Below the pieces are notes generated by a model. That model did not search any database. It was not told where the DNA came from and saw nothing but the letters and a program-made list of their open reading frames with translations. From positions 1 to 64,000 of the forward strand of contig CALGVA010000051.1 in assembly GCA_937920345.1 (NCBI GenBank): a DNA stretch of 64,000 nt, written 5' to 3'. Within the stretch, counting starts at the first letter, position 1, and the number at the start of each line of letters is the position of its first letter. Shown piece after piece: positions 15,786-24,633 of this stretch. The translations under genes were made by a program, and so were the position numbers. This DNA is from an uncultured Lachnospiraceae bacterium. Lineage in GTDB: Bacteria > Bacillota > Clostridia > Lachnospirales > Lachnospiraceae.

Positions 15786-16391
15786 TATTATACATCATAA
15801 CACAGCGCCTATAAAGCAAAGCTTTGGAAATCGGGGTTAATATTTTCTTTGCATGTTATTTTTCTTCAGTATTCTAAATCTGTTCAGGCCGGTTATTTGC
15901 GCAAGTTAGAGAAGTGCCTCTATATTCTCATTATGGATAATATATGGGAATTATAATGTAGAAATCTTTAGTATTTCGTAAATGAATTGAAATATACTAA
16001 AACATGATATAGTAGATATAAGGTAAATATTTTGTATTTTATACAAGATATAGTATTGTGCATTTTACCAATAATTTTAGTTAAAAAAATATTAAGTGAT
16101 AAATCTTAATGACAAAACAAACCGACGGTGCTATACTCTATGGCAAAGCATATATTTCAATATTCTAGTAAATTCTGTTCGTTATAACATATAGCGATCA
16201 CTATAAGCCTGCAGGCGTCAAGCGAAATCGTGCTTTTATTCAAACAGTAAAATGAATATAGCAGGAGATTTCGTATTAACAACGGGCTTTGGGTTTTATA
16301 TGCTGTCGGCGGATTGTTATCACGCGTTTCCTGCAAAGGAGGGAAACAATCAATCATTACGCGAAAAACAGAAGAGAAAGGAGTGACGGGT

Positions 16392-16616
16392 ATGTGCAAA
16401 GCGATTGATGATTTGATAAATGACGGAAAAGCAGAGGGAAAAGCGGAGGCCGTCATTATGTTTTTGGAGGAATACGGAGCAGTATCCGGGGAGTTGAGGA
16501 CAAAGATCATGAAACAGACAGATTTACAAATTCTGGATGAATGGATTAAGCTGGCAATCCATACGAAAGATCTTAATGAATTTGTGCAGCAGAGCGGAAT
16601 CACGGGGTTAGTATAA
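16392..16616 (+). pseudogene. C-terminal remnant of an Rpn-family nuclease (PD-(D/E)XK transposase-like)
   Basis: The 74 codons from MCKAIDDLINDGKAEGKAEA to the stop match the tail of Rpn-family recombination-promoting nucleases, which are abundant in Lachnospiraceae. Typical features are MCKAIDDL, an acidic/Gly/Lys-rich linker, and a helical end (FLEEYGAVSGELRTKIMKQTDLQILDEWIKLA). The nuclease core that should lie upstream is absent; the preceding bases do not encode it. GAAAGGAG precedes the ATG, so a short peptide could still be made. Most likely it is a decayed fragment. Confidence 0.65.
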
Positions 16617-16670
16617 AGTGTATAAAGTTTCAGGTTTTTCTACATGAATTTGTATAGTAGCACAACAATA

Positions 16671-16738
16671 AAAAGAGGTTGACACATGTAACCCATAGTG
16701 TTATATTGAGGACAGGGTTACATGAGTCAACCTTTTTT
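16671..16738 (+). promoter_or_regulatory. BlaI-1 promoter inside a 24-bp-arm inverted repeat
   Basis: Two 24-base arms (16671-16694 and 16715-16738) are complementary with only two mismatches. They include GTTGACACATGTAACCC on the left and GGGTTACATGAGTCAAC on the right. The left arm contains the -35 TTGACA (16679-16684). A 17-base spacer leads to TATATT (16702-16707), so transcription should start at the first base of the right arm. TTACAT/ATGTAA resembles the TACA/TGTA half-sites of BlaI/MecI operators. Repression by the BlaI encoded 40 bases downstream is the natural reading but is inferred. Confidence 0.78.
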
Positions 16739-16777
16739 ATATGAGAAACGCGGAGCAGCGTAGAAAAGGATGTAATT

Positions 16778-17164
16778 ATGGAAGAAAAGACAATCAGTCT
16801 GTCGAACAGCGAATGGCATATTATGGAGAGCTTGTGGGAGGAATCCCCGAAGACGGCGACACAGCTTATCAGGGCAATGGAGGAGGAGACGGGCTGGGCC
16901 AAGAGTACGACGAAGACAGTTCTGAAACGGATGGAGCAGAAAGGCTGTATCGCTTATAAAGAGGGGGAGAAAGCAAGGGAGTACTACCCTCTTTTGAAGA
17001 GGGATGAAGTGGTGGAGTCGGAGACAAGCAGCTTTATCAACCGGATTTATAACGGAAGTCTGGGACTGATGGTTAATACGCTGGTCAGGAAGCAGGAGAT
17101 TTCGGATCAGGAGATGGAAGAACTCTATCAGATTATCAAAGAAGCAAGGAAAAGGAAAAAGTAA
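16778..17164 (+). CDS. BlaI/MecI/CopY family repressor
   Basis: This 128-residue winged-helix repressor has the family layout. The helix-turn-helix is at about residues 10-70 (LSNSEWHIMESLWEESPKTATQLI ... WAKSTTKTVLKRMEQKGCI). A C-terminal dimer domain follows, which is the part cleaved when a paired M56 sensor is triggered. It probably binds the inverted repeat at 16671-16738 and controls itself, the sensor gene 73 bases downstream and perhaps more. Family identity is clear. The inducing signal is not known and need not be a beta-lactam. Confidence 0.92.
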   Translation: MEEKTISLSNSEWHIMESLWEESPKTATQLIRAMEEETGWAKSTTKTVLKRMEQKGCIAYKEGEKAREYYPLLKRDEVVESETSSFINRIYNGSLGLMVNTLVRKQEISDQEMEELYQIIKEARKRKK

Positions 17165-17237
17165 ATTCTGCATGGAAATTTTATTGCTTGTCTTTGAAGG
17201 CTGAGATTCCACAGGCGGAGGCAAGGAGGTTATGGTG

Positions 17238-19586
17238 ATGGGAGTTATGATACAGACGGCATTTCTGGTGACTGCAATACTTGTGATAGAGAAATTATTC
17301 GGCGAGAAGCTGCACGCTTATGTGCGGTATGGATTGTGGCTGATCGTGGTGATCCGGCTTGCAATGCCGGTTAATCTGATACAGAGCCCGTTCAGCCTGC
17401 TGGGTGTTGCGGACAGAGTGATACCGCGGCATACGCAGGCGGAAGGAGAAGTTCCTTATGCATATGCTGCAAAGGAAACCGGACAGGCATCGGGACCGGA
17501 GAATACGGAGGAGCCCGGCACCATGCAGCAAGTGCACAGCGCGGGTGTAAACAATATCGAACCGGCCAATGACGGGCGACAGACAGATCATAATACCGGA
17601 ACAGATAAAAGTGCTATTACAGATGTAAATCACGGATATACGGATGATATCAGACAAAATGAAACGAATGTCGATGATCTGGTGCGGGCAGTCTGGATTA
17701 TCGGCACAGTTTTTACAGGCGGCATTCTGGGCATGTCCTATGTCCGTTTCCGATGCAGACTGCGCAGAAAAAGTGTGATTTATCAGGGAGACTGCGGGGA
17801 CATTATACGGAAAGTACATGTGCCGGTCTATCTGGTGAAAGGGTTGGAATCGCCGTGTCTTGCCGGATTCTTGCGACCGGCAGTCTATATCGGCGCGGAG
17901 GTGGATAAGGATTCCGATACATTTCGCTACGCCGTACTGCATGAGCAGGTGCACTATCTGCACGGGGACCACCTGTGGGCTATGCTGAGAATGCTGCTGG
18001 TTACCCTGTACTGGTTCCATCCTTTCGTGTGGATCGCGGCGGCGGCTTCCGCAAGAGACGGGGAGATTGCCTGTGATTATGGAACGACCCGTAGAATCGG
18101 AAGGGAAGAAAGATATGCGTACAGTGAGATGCTGCTGGCATTTTCTCAGGCAAAAGGGGAAAAGAGAGTGTATTCCTACGGCACAATGCTCAGGCCGGGA
18201 AAATCTGAGCTGAAGGAGAGGATTCTGCGGTTGACGGAGACAAAGAAGAACAGGACGTGGGCGGGCGTTTTTGTAGTGGTATGTATGATCATTCTGGCCG
18301 GATGTGCATTGACCGGCGGTACGACTGATGACGGAAAGACGCAGGAAGATCTGACGATGACAGCGCCTTCTACAGATTATGCGGAAAATTCGGAAGAGGG
18401 AAAAAATGAAGCTGGCGTAACGGAGGACGGGGAGGACAGCGAAGCAGACGATGGAACGAGCGTCGCGGCCGGTGAGCCGTCACAGAGTCGAAACCCTACA
18501 GAGGAAGAACAGACGGGGGAGATGATTGCCGAAGCCCAGCTTGAGGCACAGGCAGCAGTGCTGTCAGGGGAAACGATTTTCGGCGCAGACGGACCGATAC
18601 TTGACTATGCGGGCCCGCTCGGAACGGGCAAAGAAAGCATTGTTATTTTCCATGATTATTTCGGGCTGGTTGTCTATGATCTGACCAACAGCCGGATCGT
18701 AAGGACTTTGAACCTTGCTGCAATCGGCTGCCAGATGACACAGGGAGACGACGCCTGCGAGATGGCGGTCTCCGCAGACGGCACGACCGTGTGGCTGCAC
18801 CCGAGGTCAAAACGGTATATGTACCGTTTTGACGTAGAAGAAAATGGACTCGGGCAGGAACCGCTCGTCAAGACTTTCCAGATGGATTTAGAGGGAGAAG
18901 ATATCTTTGACCGCTACCTGGTGCAGGAGACTCTGCAGAATGCTGCCGGATGGGAGTCTAATTATCTGTATGAGGAATATAAAGACGAACAGGGACTTCA
19001 GACTGCATATATCTATCTTGAGGTATCTGACGGGGAGGAACAGAAACTTGATAATATGAAGTGTGTCTGGGATGACATGGTCTATATGCTGCATTGGGAT
19101 CTTTCCGGAGCCCCGGAGGAGCAGGCAGCGAACGACGTTGCATTTCCTTACAGCTACGACGGAATATCGGAAGATGTACAGATTATTTATGACAAGCCAT
19201 GTAACTATACGCGCATTTCCGATGCATACGGAAGCAGGGTGCATCCTGTCACGCAGGAAGTGCGGTGGCACGAGGGGATCGACTACGCAGCGGAGAAAGG
19301 CTCGGACGTCTATGCTGCTGCAGCGGGCGTGGTATACGAGACGGGATATTCGGCTAAATACGGTAACTATGTGGTACTGCTGCACATAAACGGACAGATG
19401 ACTTATTACTGTCAGTGCGATGAAATACTTGTAGAGAAGGGGGATCATGTGGAGCGGGGCAGCACGATTGCCACGGTGGGCAGTACGGGCATGTCCACGG
19501 GAGCGCATCTGCACTTTGCAATCAGTTCATACGGGGAATTTGTTGACCCGCAGGAGGAGATGTGGGTGGTGCAGGAGCTGGAGTAA
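17238..19586 (+). CDS. M56 sensor protease fused to an extracellular M23 endopeptidase
   Basis: The protein has about 782 residues. The N-terminal BlaR1-like part has membrane helices near residues 6-20, 29-46, 150-170 and 253-272. The zinc site HEQVHYLHGDH sits at about 235-245 (HEXXH), followed by ARDGEIACDYG. A further helix at about 342-358 (VFVVVCMIILAGCAL) leads outside. After an acidic, low-complexity linker comes a region with beta-propeller-like blades (VVYDLTNSRIVRTLNL, MAVSADGTTVWLHP). The last 130 residues are an M23 (LytM) domain with both metal motifs, RWHEGIDYA (H-x3-D) and AHLHFA (HxH), so it is likely active on peptidoglycan peptides. The ATG at 17238 sits eight bases after AAGGAGG. 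It should cleave BlaI on a cell-wall signal; that is inference. Confidence 0.9.
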   Translation: MGVMIQTAFLVTAILVIEKLFGEKLHAYVRYGLWLIVVIRLAMPVNLIQSPFSLLGVADRVIPRHTQAEGEVPYAYAAKETGQASGPENTEEPGTMQQVHSAGVNNIEPANDGRQTDHNTGTDKSAITDVNHGYTDDIRQNETNVDDLVRAVWIIGTVFTGGILGMSYVRFRCRLRRKSVIYQGDCGDIIRKVHVPVYLVKGLESPCLAGFLRPAVYIGAEVDKDSDTFRYAVLHEQVHYLHGDHLWAMLRMLLVTLYWFHPFVWIAAAASARDGEIACDYGTTRRIGREERYAYSEMLLAFSQAKGEKRVYSYGTMLRPGKSELKERILRLTETKKNRTWAGVFVVVCMIILAGCALTGGTTDDGKTQEDLTMTAPSTDYAENSEEGKNEAGVTEDGEDSEADDGTSVAAGEPSQSRNPTEEEQTGEMIAEAQLEAQAAVLSGETIFGADGPILDYAGPLGTGKESIVIFHDYFGLVVYDLTNSRIVRTLNLAAIGCQMTQGDDACEMAVSADGTTVWLHPRSKRYMYRFDVEENGLGQEPLVKTFQMDLEGEDIFDRYLVQETLQNAAGWESNYLYEEYKDEQGLQTAYIYLEVSDGEEQKLDNMKCVWDDMVYMLHWDLSGAPEEQAANDVAFPYSYDGISEDVQIIYDKPCNYTRISDAYGSRVHPVTQEVRWHEGIDYAAEKGSDVYAAAAGVVYETGYSAKYGNYVVLLHINGQMTYYCQCDEILVEKGDHVERGSTIATVGSTGMSTGAHLHFAISSYGEFVDPQEEMWVVQELE

Positions 19587-19757
19587 GATTATTTGCGATA
19601 TATGGGAAAAAATATGTATACGATTTATTAAGTATAGCAGTAGAATATCGCATTTTCCGAAAATTATATGGGGAAGTATAATCTTAATTAATCTTTTTCC
19701 GATCTATAACAGTTATTTCTTAATATAAATGTCTGTAAATTATGCACGGAGGAAATC

Positions 19758-20582
19758 ATGAGATTATATAAGATGGAACTGTTGAAACTGACCGGGAGAA
19801 GATTTACGCAGATTATGACAGGGCTGCTTTTTACGGTACTGGCGTTGCAGCTGTGGGTGGAGAGTAAACTGGCGGCGGGATGGACGGCAGAGGGTGTCAA
19901 TGACTTCGGCCAGTATCTTGGTTATCGACAGTTCTTAGATTTGTCACAGTATTTTGTGCTGTATGCGATGGTCTGGCTGATCGTCGTGTTATCGTCCTTC
20001 TATTGCGAGGACAGGCAGATTCGGACAGATGTATTGATTCTGACGTCTGTTAAAGGAAAGCTTGCCGATTTCGCCGCAAGACTGGCTGCGAGTTATACGC
20101 TGGCGGTCGGTGTTATGGTTTTTGTGCTGGCGGCGGCCTGCGGGGGATGCGGTATGCTTTACGGATATTATGACGGAGGCGCCCCGGCGGAAACGATATA
20201 TCTGGGAATGGGGGAAACGGCTTCTGCGCTGGCGGCCGGCAGTATTTATGCTTTTACGGGATATTACCTGATTCGTGTGCTGTGCGGTGCCCTGATGCTT
20301 ACGGGGATCATCGTGTGGGTCTCGGCGGTGAGCAGCAAAGCCATGTATGTTCTGATCACCGTCTCTGCCATATTCTGGTGTCCGGTTATGCTGGAGAGCG
20401 GTCTGCCGCCGGGCGGAATCGGGTATGTGCTTCTGACGGGACAGCCGCTCTGGTTTTCCGCGGTGCGTTGTATGCATGAGAACTGGCCGCTGTACAGATG
20501 GTATATTCTGCTGGCGGTTCTCACGGCGGCCGCGGGATGTGTGTGCGGCGGCAGACGTTGGTGCCGGCCCTATAAGCAGTGA
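19758..20582 (+). CDS. ABC-2-like integral membrane protein
   Basis: This 274-residue protein has about six membrane segments (near residues 18-36, 68-82, 110-135, 153-172, 178-200 and 240-262). The N terminus MRLYKMELLKLTGRRFTQIM is typical of ABC-2 type permeases. No ATP-binding partner gene is adjacent, so whether it forms a transporter is unclear. GGAGGAAATC precedes the ATG. It lies 171 bases after the M56-M23 gene in an AT-rich gap that contains no clear terminator. It could be part of the same regulon; that is only a guess from order. Confidence 0.6.
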   Translation: MRLYKMELLKLTGRRFTQIMTGLLFTVLALQLWVESKLAAGWTAEGVNDFGQYLGYRQFLDLSQYFVLYAMVWLIVVLSSFYCEDRQIRTDVLILTSVKGKLADFAARLAASYTLAVGVMVFVLAAACGGCGMLYGYYDGGAPAETIYLGMGETASALAAGSIYAFTGYYLIRVLCGALMLTGIIVWVSAVSSKAMYVLITVSAIFWCPVMLESGLPPGGIGYVLLTGQPLWFSAVRCMHENWPLYRWYILLAVLTAAAGCVCGGRRWCRPYKQ

Positions 20583-20595
20583 AAACAGGGCTGCT

Positions 20596-21555
20596 TTAAT
20601 GATTTACCACATTCCGGTCTTCCCCATCCAGAAAAGCCGCGATATTCTTACACACTTCCCCTACAAGATTATTGCGTGACTCCGTGCTGGCCCATGCCAT
20701 GTGCGGCGTGATGATCAGTTTGGTGCTGTCCTGGATCTTGGCTAACGGATTGTCTCTCGTCATGGGTTCTTTCTCCAGAACGTCCAGTCCTGCGGCCGCG
20801 ATCTGGTTGGTGATCAGTGCATCGTAAAGCGCCTGTGTATCTACCACGGGACCCCTTGCCACATTGATCAGAATCGCGGTTTCTTTCATCTGCGCAAAAG
20901 CTTCTTTATTGATCAGGCCCCTTGTTCTGTCGCTGAGCGGACAGTGCAGGGATAGAATATCGGATTCTTTCAACAGGGTTTCTAATTCCACCCGTTCATA
21001 ATCCGTGCAGGAGCTCTTGCCGGAAGCGGAATAGAAGATTACTCTGCAGCCGAATGCCTGCGCCAGACCCGCCACTTTACGTCCGATCGTTCCCATGCCG
21101 ACGATGCCCCAGGTCTTTCCCTCTAAATCGTTAAAGGGTCTGTCGAAGTTGGAAAACCGGTCCTGCGCACTGTAGGTTCCTGATTTTACATAACTGTCAT
21201 AGAAAGCAGCCTTTTCAGTCAGCATGAGCGCCAGCATAAGGGTGTGCTGTGCGACTGCGGGGGTGCAGTAGTTGACTACGTTGGCGACTTTGATGCCGCG
21301 GCTCTTGCAGTAGACCAGATCCACATTGTCGAAGCCTGTCGCAAACAGGCAGATCAGTTTGACATGCGGGGCATCTTTTAAAGTAGTTTCATTCAGAGGC
21401 GCCTTGTTCGCAATGATAATATCTGCATCTGTCACACGTTCGGCGGTATTCTCCGCGACCGTATTCGGATAATACGTCACTTCTCCGAATTGTTCAAAAC
21501 AGGATACGTCAATGTCCGTTCCCACACTGTTTCTCTCCAAAACGACCAGTTTCAT
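20596..21555 (-). CDS. D-2-hydroxyacid dehydrogenase (glycerate / hydroxypyruvate reductase type)
   Basis: This 319-residue NAD-dependent enzyme reduces a 2-keto acid to a D-2-hydroxy acid. The nucleotide-binding loop is GIVGMGTIGRKVAGLAQAFG. The catalytic Arg lies in INVARGPVVDTQALYDAL, the Glu region in GLDVLEKEPM, and the His in TPHMAWASTESR. Length and motifs are closest to glycerate dehydrogenase / hydroxypyruvate reductase (HprA), but lactate or phenylpyruvate as substrate cannot be excluded. GGAGGACTGATT precedes the ATG. It converges on the ABC-2-like gene with a 13-base gap, too short for a separate terminator. Confidence 0.88.
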   Translation of the reverse strand: MKLVVLERNSVGTDIDVSCFEQFGEVTYYPNTVAENTAERVTDADIIIANKAPLNETTLKDAPHVKLICLFATGFDNVDLVYCKSRGIKVANVVNYCTPAVAQHTLMLALMLTEKAAFYDSYVKSGTYSAQDRFSNFDRPFNDLEGKTWGIVGMGTIGRKVAGLAQAFGCRVIFYSASGKSSCTDYERVELETLLKESDILSLHCPLSDRTRGLINKEAFAQMKETAILINVARGPVVDTQALYDALITNQIAAAGLDVLEKEPMTRDNPLAKIQDSTKLIITPHMAWASTESRNNLVGEVCKNIAAFLDGEDRNVVNH

Positions 21556-21768
21556 AATCAGTCCTCCATATTCCTGTTATTATGTTCTAAAAGAGCGCAG
21601 CCATAATCAATATTCTGCCGCCTGATTGTACACGGCAGAATGGTATAAATGATAGTGGCTTCATTACGTATGGATAAAGCATTACGCTGAAATATAGAAT
21701 CATTGTAACACAGCAAACGGGGATTTCCTAGGGAAATGTATTTTATCATGGAATTATGGAACATAATT

Positions 21769-21777
21769 TGATATAAT
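21769..21777 (+). promoter_or_regulatory. Extended -10 promoter for the EAL-HDOD gene
   Basis: TGATATAAT has a perfect TATAAT at 21772-21777 and the TGn extension. There is only a weak -35 (TGGAAT, 21749-21754). The start would be near 21784, about 55 bases before the ATG at 21839. Confidence 0.5.
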
Positions 21778-21838
21778 ATATGCAGATTACATAAAGATAC
21801 GGCAATAACCGTGAAAAATCCGAAAGGAGACTACAAAT

Positions 21839-23059
21839 ATGCTAGCAACACTGATACCATTTTTTGATAAAGACATGAAGGTATGTGCCTATTCGTTGTT
21901 TTCACAGAAGGAGAATTATCTGCTCAACCCTGAGCTGCAGGGCTCAGCCGTTCTGGATGGTTCGGGCAGAGTGAGCGGTCTGGAAATCATACAAAATATC
22001 GGCATCGATACACTTTCTCCGGATTCGAAGGTGTTCCTTCCGGTGGGGCCGATCAATATATTTGCGGATATCGAAGCGCAGTCAGCCGATATGCGGGACA
22101 GACTGGTGCTTCTGTGCGATAATTCCATAACGAATACGGATGCTTATCGCAAAAGAATCAAACAGCTCAAGCAGAACGGCTATAAGCTGGCGATCTTTAA
22201 GCTTCCGGTAGCGCAGTTTGAGAACTATAAAGAGATTCTGAAATTAATGGATTACATTATTTTAGACTGCAAGAAAGTAGATGTGTTGAAAGCGAAAATC
22301 TATTTCTCACACCAGTATCCGAGACTCAAGATCTGTGTCGGTAATGTAGAGAAGCAGGAGGCGTTCGACTGGCTGAAGAAGGATAAAGCGTATCATCTTT
22401 TTGAGGGTAAATTCTACCGGATTCCTGTTACGAAGGGGCAGACCGCGATCGAGCCGCTCAAGGTCAATTATCTGGAACTGATGAATACGGTAAACGATGT
22501 GGACTATGAACTGACGGAAGCGGCGGATATTATCGGTCGTGATACGGCGCTTGTATTATCCCTGCTGGAGATGGTAAACCGTACATCCGTCAACTCGCAG
22601 ATTACGTCCATTCGTCATGCGGCGGCGATTCTCGGACAGAAAGAATTGAAGAAATGGATTAATACCGTGATTACCAAGGAACTTTGTGCGGACCGGCCGA
22701 ATGAGATCACCAGAATATCTCTGCTGCGTGCGAAATTTGCAGAGTGTCTGGCGCCGCATTTTGGTCTGGGACTGAAAGCATCGGAAGTATTCCTGATGGG
22801 ATTGTTCTCTGTGCTGGATATTATTCTGAATGTGCCGTTAGAGGAAGGTCTTATGAGGGTAAATGTGTCCAAGGACATTTCGGATGCGCTGATTAACCAT
22901 AAAGGGGAACTGGCGGACGTATATGATTTCCTCCTGGCGTATGAGAATGCGGACTGGCAGGAAGTGTGCAGATGGCTGATCGTGAAAAACATTGATATTG
23001 ATACGGTATACGCAGCGTATACGGAGGCGATGAGCTGGTATCGGGATATGTTTTTCTAA
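21839..23059 (+). CDS. EAL-HDOD two-domain signalling protein (YuxH type)
   Basis: The N-terminal half (about 1-205) is a heavily degraded EAL domain. It keeps the barrel pattern (KVFLPVGPINIF, YIILDCKKVDVLKAKIYF) but lacks the EAL triad and most metal ligands, so it should not hydrolyse c-di-GMP. The C-terminal half (about 206-390) is an HDOD domain (YLELMNTVNDVDYELTEAADIIGRDTALVLSLLEMVN ... ITSIRHAAAILGQKELKKWIN). Proteins of this layout act as regulatory scaffolds, for example in motility or biofilm control. The start follows AAAGGAG. The S-adenosylhomocysteinase gene comes 81 bases later, after a weak hairpin. Confidence 0.9.
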   Translation: MLATLIPFFDKDMKVCAYSLFSQKENYLLNPELQGSAVLDGSGRVSGLEIIQNIGIDTLSPDSKVFLPVGPINIFADIEAQSADMRDRLVLLCDNSITNTDAYRKRIKQLKQNGYKLAIFKLPVAQFENYKEILKLMDYIILDCKKVDVLKAKIYFSHQYPRLKICVGNVEKQEAFDWLKKDKAYHLFEGKFYRIPVTKGQTAIEPLKVNYLELMNTVNDVDYELTEAADIIGRDTALVLSLLEMVNRTSVNSQITSIRHAAAILGQKELKKWINTVITKELCADRPNEITRISLLRAKFAECLAPHFGLGLKASEVFLMGLFSVLDIILNVPLEEGLMRVNVSKDISDALINHKGELADVYDFLLAYENADWQEVCRWLIVKNIDIDTVYAAYTEAMSWYRDMFF

Positions 23060-23069
23060 CGATATCATA

Positions 23070-23097
23070 AGTGATGATAGGACAGACGACCATCACT
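23070..23097 (+). terminator. Weak hairpin after the EAL-HDOD gene
   Basis: AGTGATG and CATCACT form a 7-bp stem with a 14-base loop, followed by ATAATAAAAATT. There is no clear T run, so termination would be partial at best. Confidence 0.35.
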
Positions 23098-23140
23098 ATA
23101 ATAAAAATTCGGCTGATTAATTTTAAGGAGGAAACTATCA

Positions 23141-24388
23141 ATGAGTAGCGAAATCAGAGACATTAATCTTGCCGAATCCGGTGAGAGAAAAATCGAGTGG
23201 GTCAAGAGAAACTGTGATCTGCTCCGGACACTGGAGAAGGAGTTTTCCGAGAGTAAACCGTTTGCCGGCAAGAAAGTTACATTGTCCGTGCATTTGGAAG
23301 CAAAGACGGCATATTTGTGTCTGGTGCTGGCAGCAGGCGGCGCCGAGATGTATGTGACAGGCTCTAATCCGCTGTCCACGCAGGACGATGTGGCGGCAGC
23401 GCTTGTGAAAGCGGGACTGGAAGTCCATGCATGGTATGGTGCCACGCAGGAAGAGTATGAGACACATATCCGCCACGTGTTAGAGGCGGAGCCGAATATT
23501 ATTATTGACGACGGCGGCGATCTGGTGACTATGGTTCATAAAGAGATGCCACACCTGATTCCGAACATTATCGGCGGATGTGAGGAGACGACGACCGGCA
23601 TTATCCGTCTGGAAGCCATGAACAAGGCGGGAGAGTTAAAGTTCCCGATGGTACGCGTGAACAATGCGGCGTGTAAGCATTTCTTCGATAACAGATACGG
23701 TACGGGACAGTCAGTATTTGATGGTATCAACAGAACCACAAACCTGATTGTGGCCGGTAAGATCGTAGTCGTTGCAGGCTACGGCTGGTGCGGTAAGGGT
23801 ACGGCGATGAGAGCTAAAGGCCTCGGGGCAAGAGTAGTCGTTACGGAGATCGATCCGATCAAGGCGATTGAAGCGGTGATGGACGGATTTGATGTTATGC
23901 CGATGAAAGAAGCGGCTAAAGTGGGCGATTTCTTTATCACCGTAACGGGATGCGACGGCGTTATCGATAAGGAAGATTTTGCAGAGATGAAAGAGGGCGC
24001 AATTCTGTGCAATGCAGGACACTTCGACTGTGAAATTGATATGGCATGGCTGAAGGCGAATGCGGTGGAGAAGAAAGAGCAGCGCAAGAATATCATGGGT
24101 TATAAGCTGCCTACGGGTCAGTGGATTTTCGTGCTGGCGGAGGGACGTCTTGTAAATCTCGCGGCAGGCGACGGACATCCGGCGGAGATTATGGATATGA
24201 GTTTTGCGATCCAGGCACTTTCCGCGAAATATCTCGTGGAGCATGGCAGTGAACTGAAAGAAAAGCTGATTGACGTACCGGAGGAAGTGGACCGTGATGT
24301 AGCGAAGCGTAAGCTGGCGTTCCTCGGCAAAGAGATCGACGTGCTGACACCGGAGCAGGAGAAGTATCTGAACAGTTATACGGTATAG
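23141..24388 (+). CDS. ahcY: Adenosylhomocysteinase (S-adenosyl-L-homocysteine hydrolase)
   Basis: This 415-residue NAD-dependent enzyme splits S-adenosylhomocysteine into adenosine and homocysteine, relieving inhibition of methyltransferases. Visible motifs are the substrate region VHLEAKTAYLCLVLAAGGAEM, the catalytic block DDGGDLVTMVH and NNAACKHFFDNRYGTGQS, and the NAD-binding VVVAGYGWCGKGTAMRAKGLGA. The C-terminal cofactor loop (EVDRDVAKRKLAFLG) is close to the family form. It is the short form without the 40-residue insertion of eukaryotic and many proteobacterial enzymes. AAGGAGG precedes the ATG. No SAH riboswitch fold is evident in the 81-base gap upstream. Confidence 0.95.
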   Translation: MSSEIRDINLAESGERKIEWVKRNCDLLRTLEKEFSESKPFAGKKVTLSVHLEAKTAYLCLVLAAGGAEMYVTGSNPLSTQDDVAAALVKAGLEVHAWYGATQEEYETHIRHVLEAEPNIIIDDGGDLVTMVHKEMPHLIPNIIGGCEETTTGIIRLEAMNKAGELKFPMVRVNNAACKHFFDNRYGTGQSVFDGINRTTNLIVAGKIVVVAGYGWCGKGTAMRAKGLGARVVVTEIDPIKAIEAVMDGFDVMPMKEAAKVGDFFITVTGCDGVIDKEDFAEMKEGAILCNAGHFDCEIDMAWLKANAVEKKEQRKNIMGYKLPTGQWIFVLAEGRLVNLAAGDGHPAEIMDMSFAIQALSAKYLVEHGSELKEKLIDVPEEVDRDVAKRKLAFLGKEIDVLTPEQEKYLNSYTV

Positions 24389-24412
24389 ACATAATTTAAT
24401 AAAGTGATAAAT

Positions 24413-24461
24413 AAAGCTGTTTCGAAGCGGATCATACAGATTTGCGGCGGAGCAGCTTTTT
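24413..24461 (+). terminator. Rho-independent terminator after ahcY
   Basis: AAAGCTGTTTCG pairs imperfectly with CGGAGCAGCTTT and runs into TTTTT at 24457-24461. Confidence 0.65.
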
Positions 24462-24518
24462 AATATGCAAGGTTTACAAAGGACCTTTTGACGTCTTAAA
24501 TCATCTAGAAAAAAGTGA

Positions 24519-24571
24519 TTGACAATATATGTTTACAAGCGTAGACTATACATAGAGTCTACGACCGTAGA
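24519..24571 (+). promoter_or_regulatory. BlaI-2 promoter with repeated GTAGAC operator boxes
   Basis: TTGACA (24519-24524), 17 bases, then TAGACT (24542-24547). Boxes GTAGACT (24541-24547), AGTCTAC (24556-24562) and GTAGAC (24566-24571) make two overlapping inverted repeats over the -10 and start site, including GTCTACGACCGTAGAC. The box sequence differs from that of the first BlaI module, so the two repressors probably recognise different sites. Binding is inferred. Confidence 0.72.
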
Positions 24572-24633
24572 CAAAAGTATGAAACAGAAGGAATACATAG
24601 AAACATAAAGAGGATTGCATAGAGGAGAATCAT

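Noticed and set aside
23060..23140. SAH or SAM riboswitch upstream of ahcY
   Set aside because: Only 81 bases are available and they contain one short hairpin. The conserved cores are absent.
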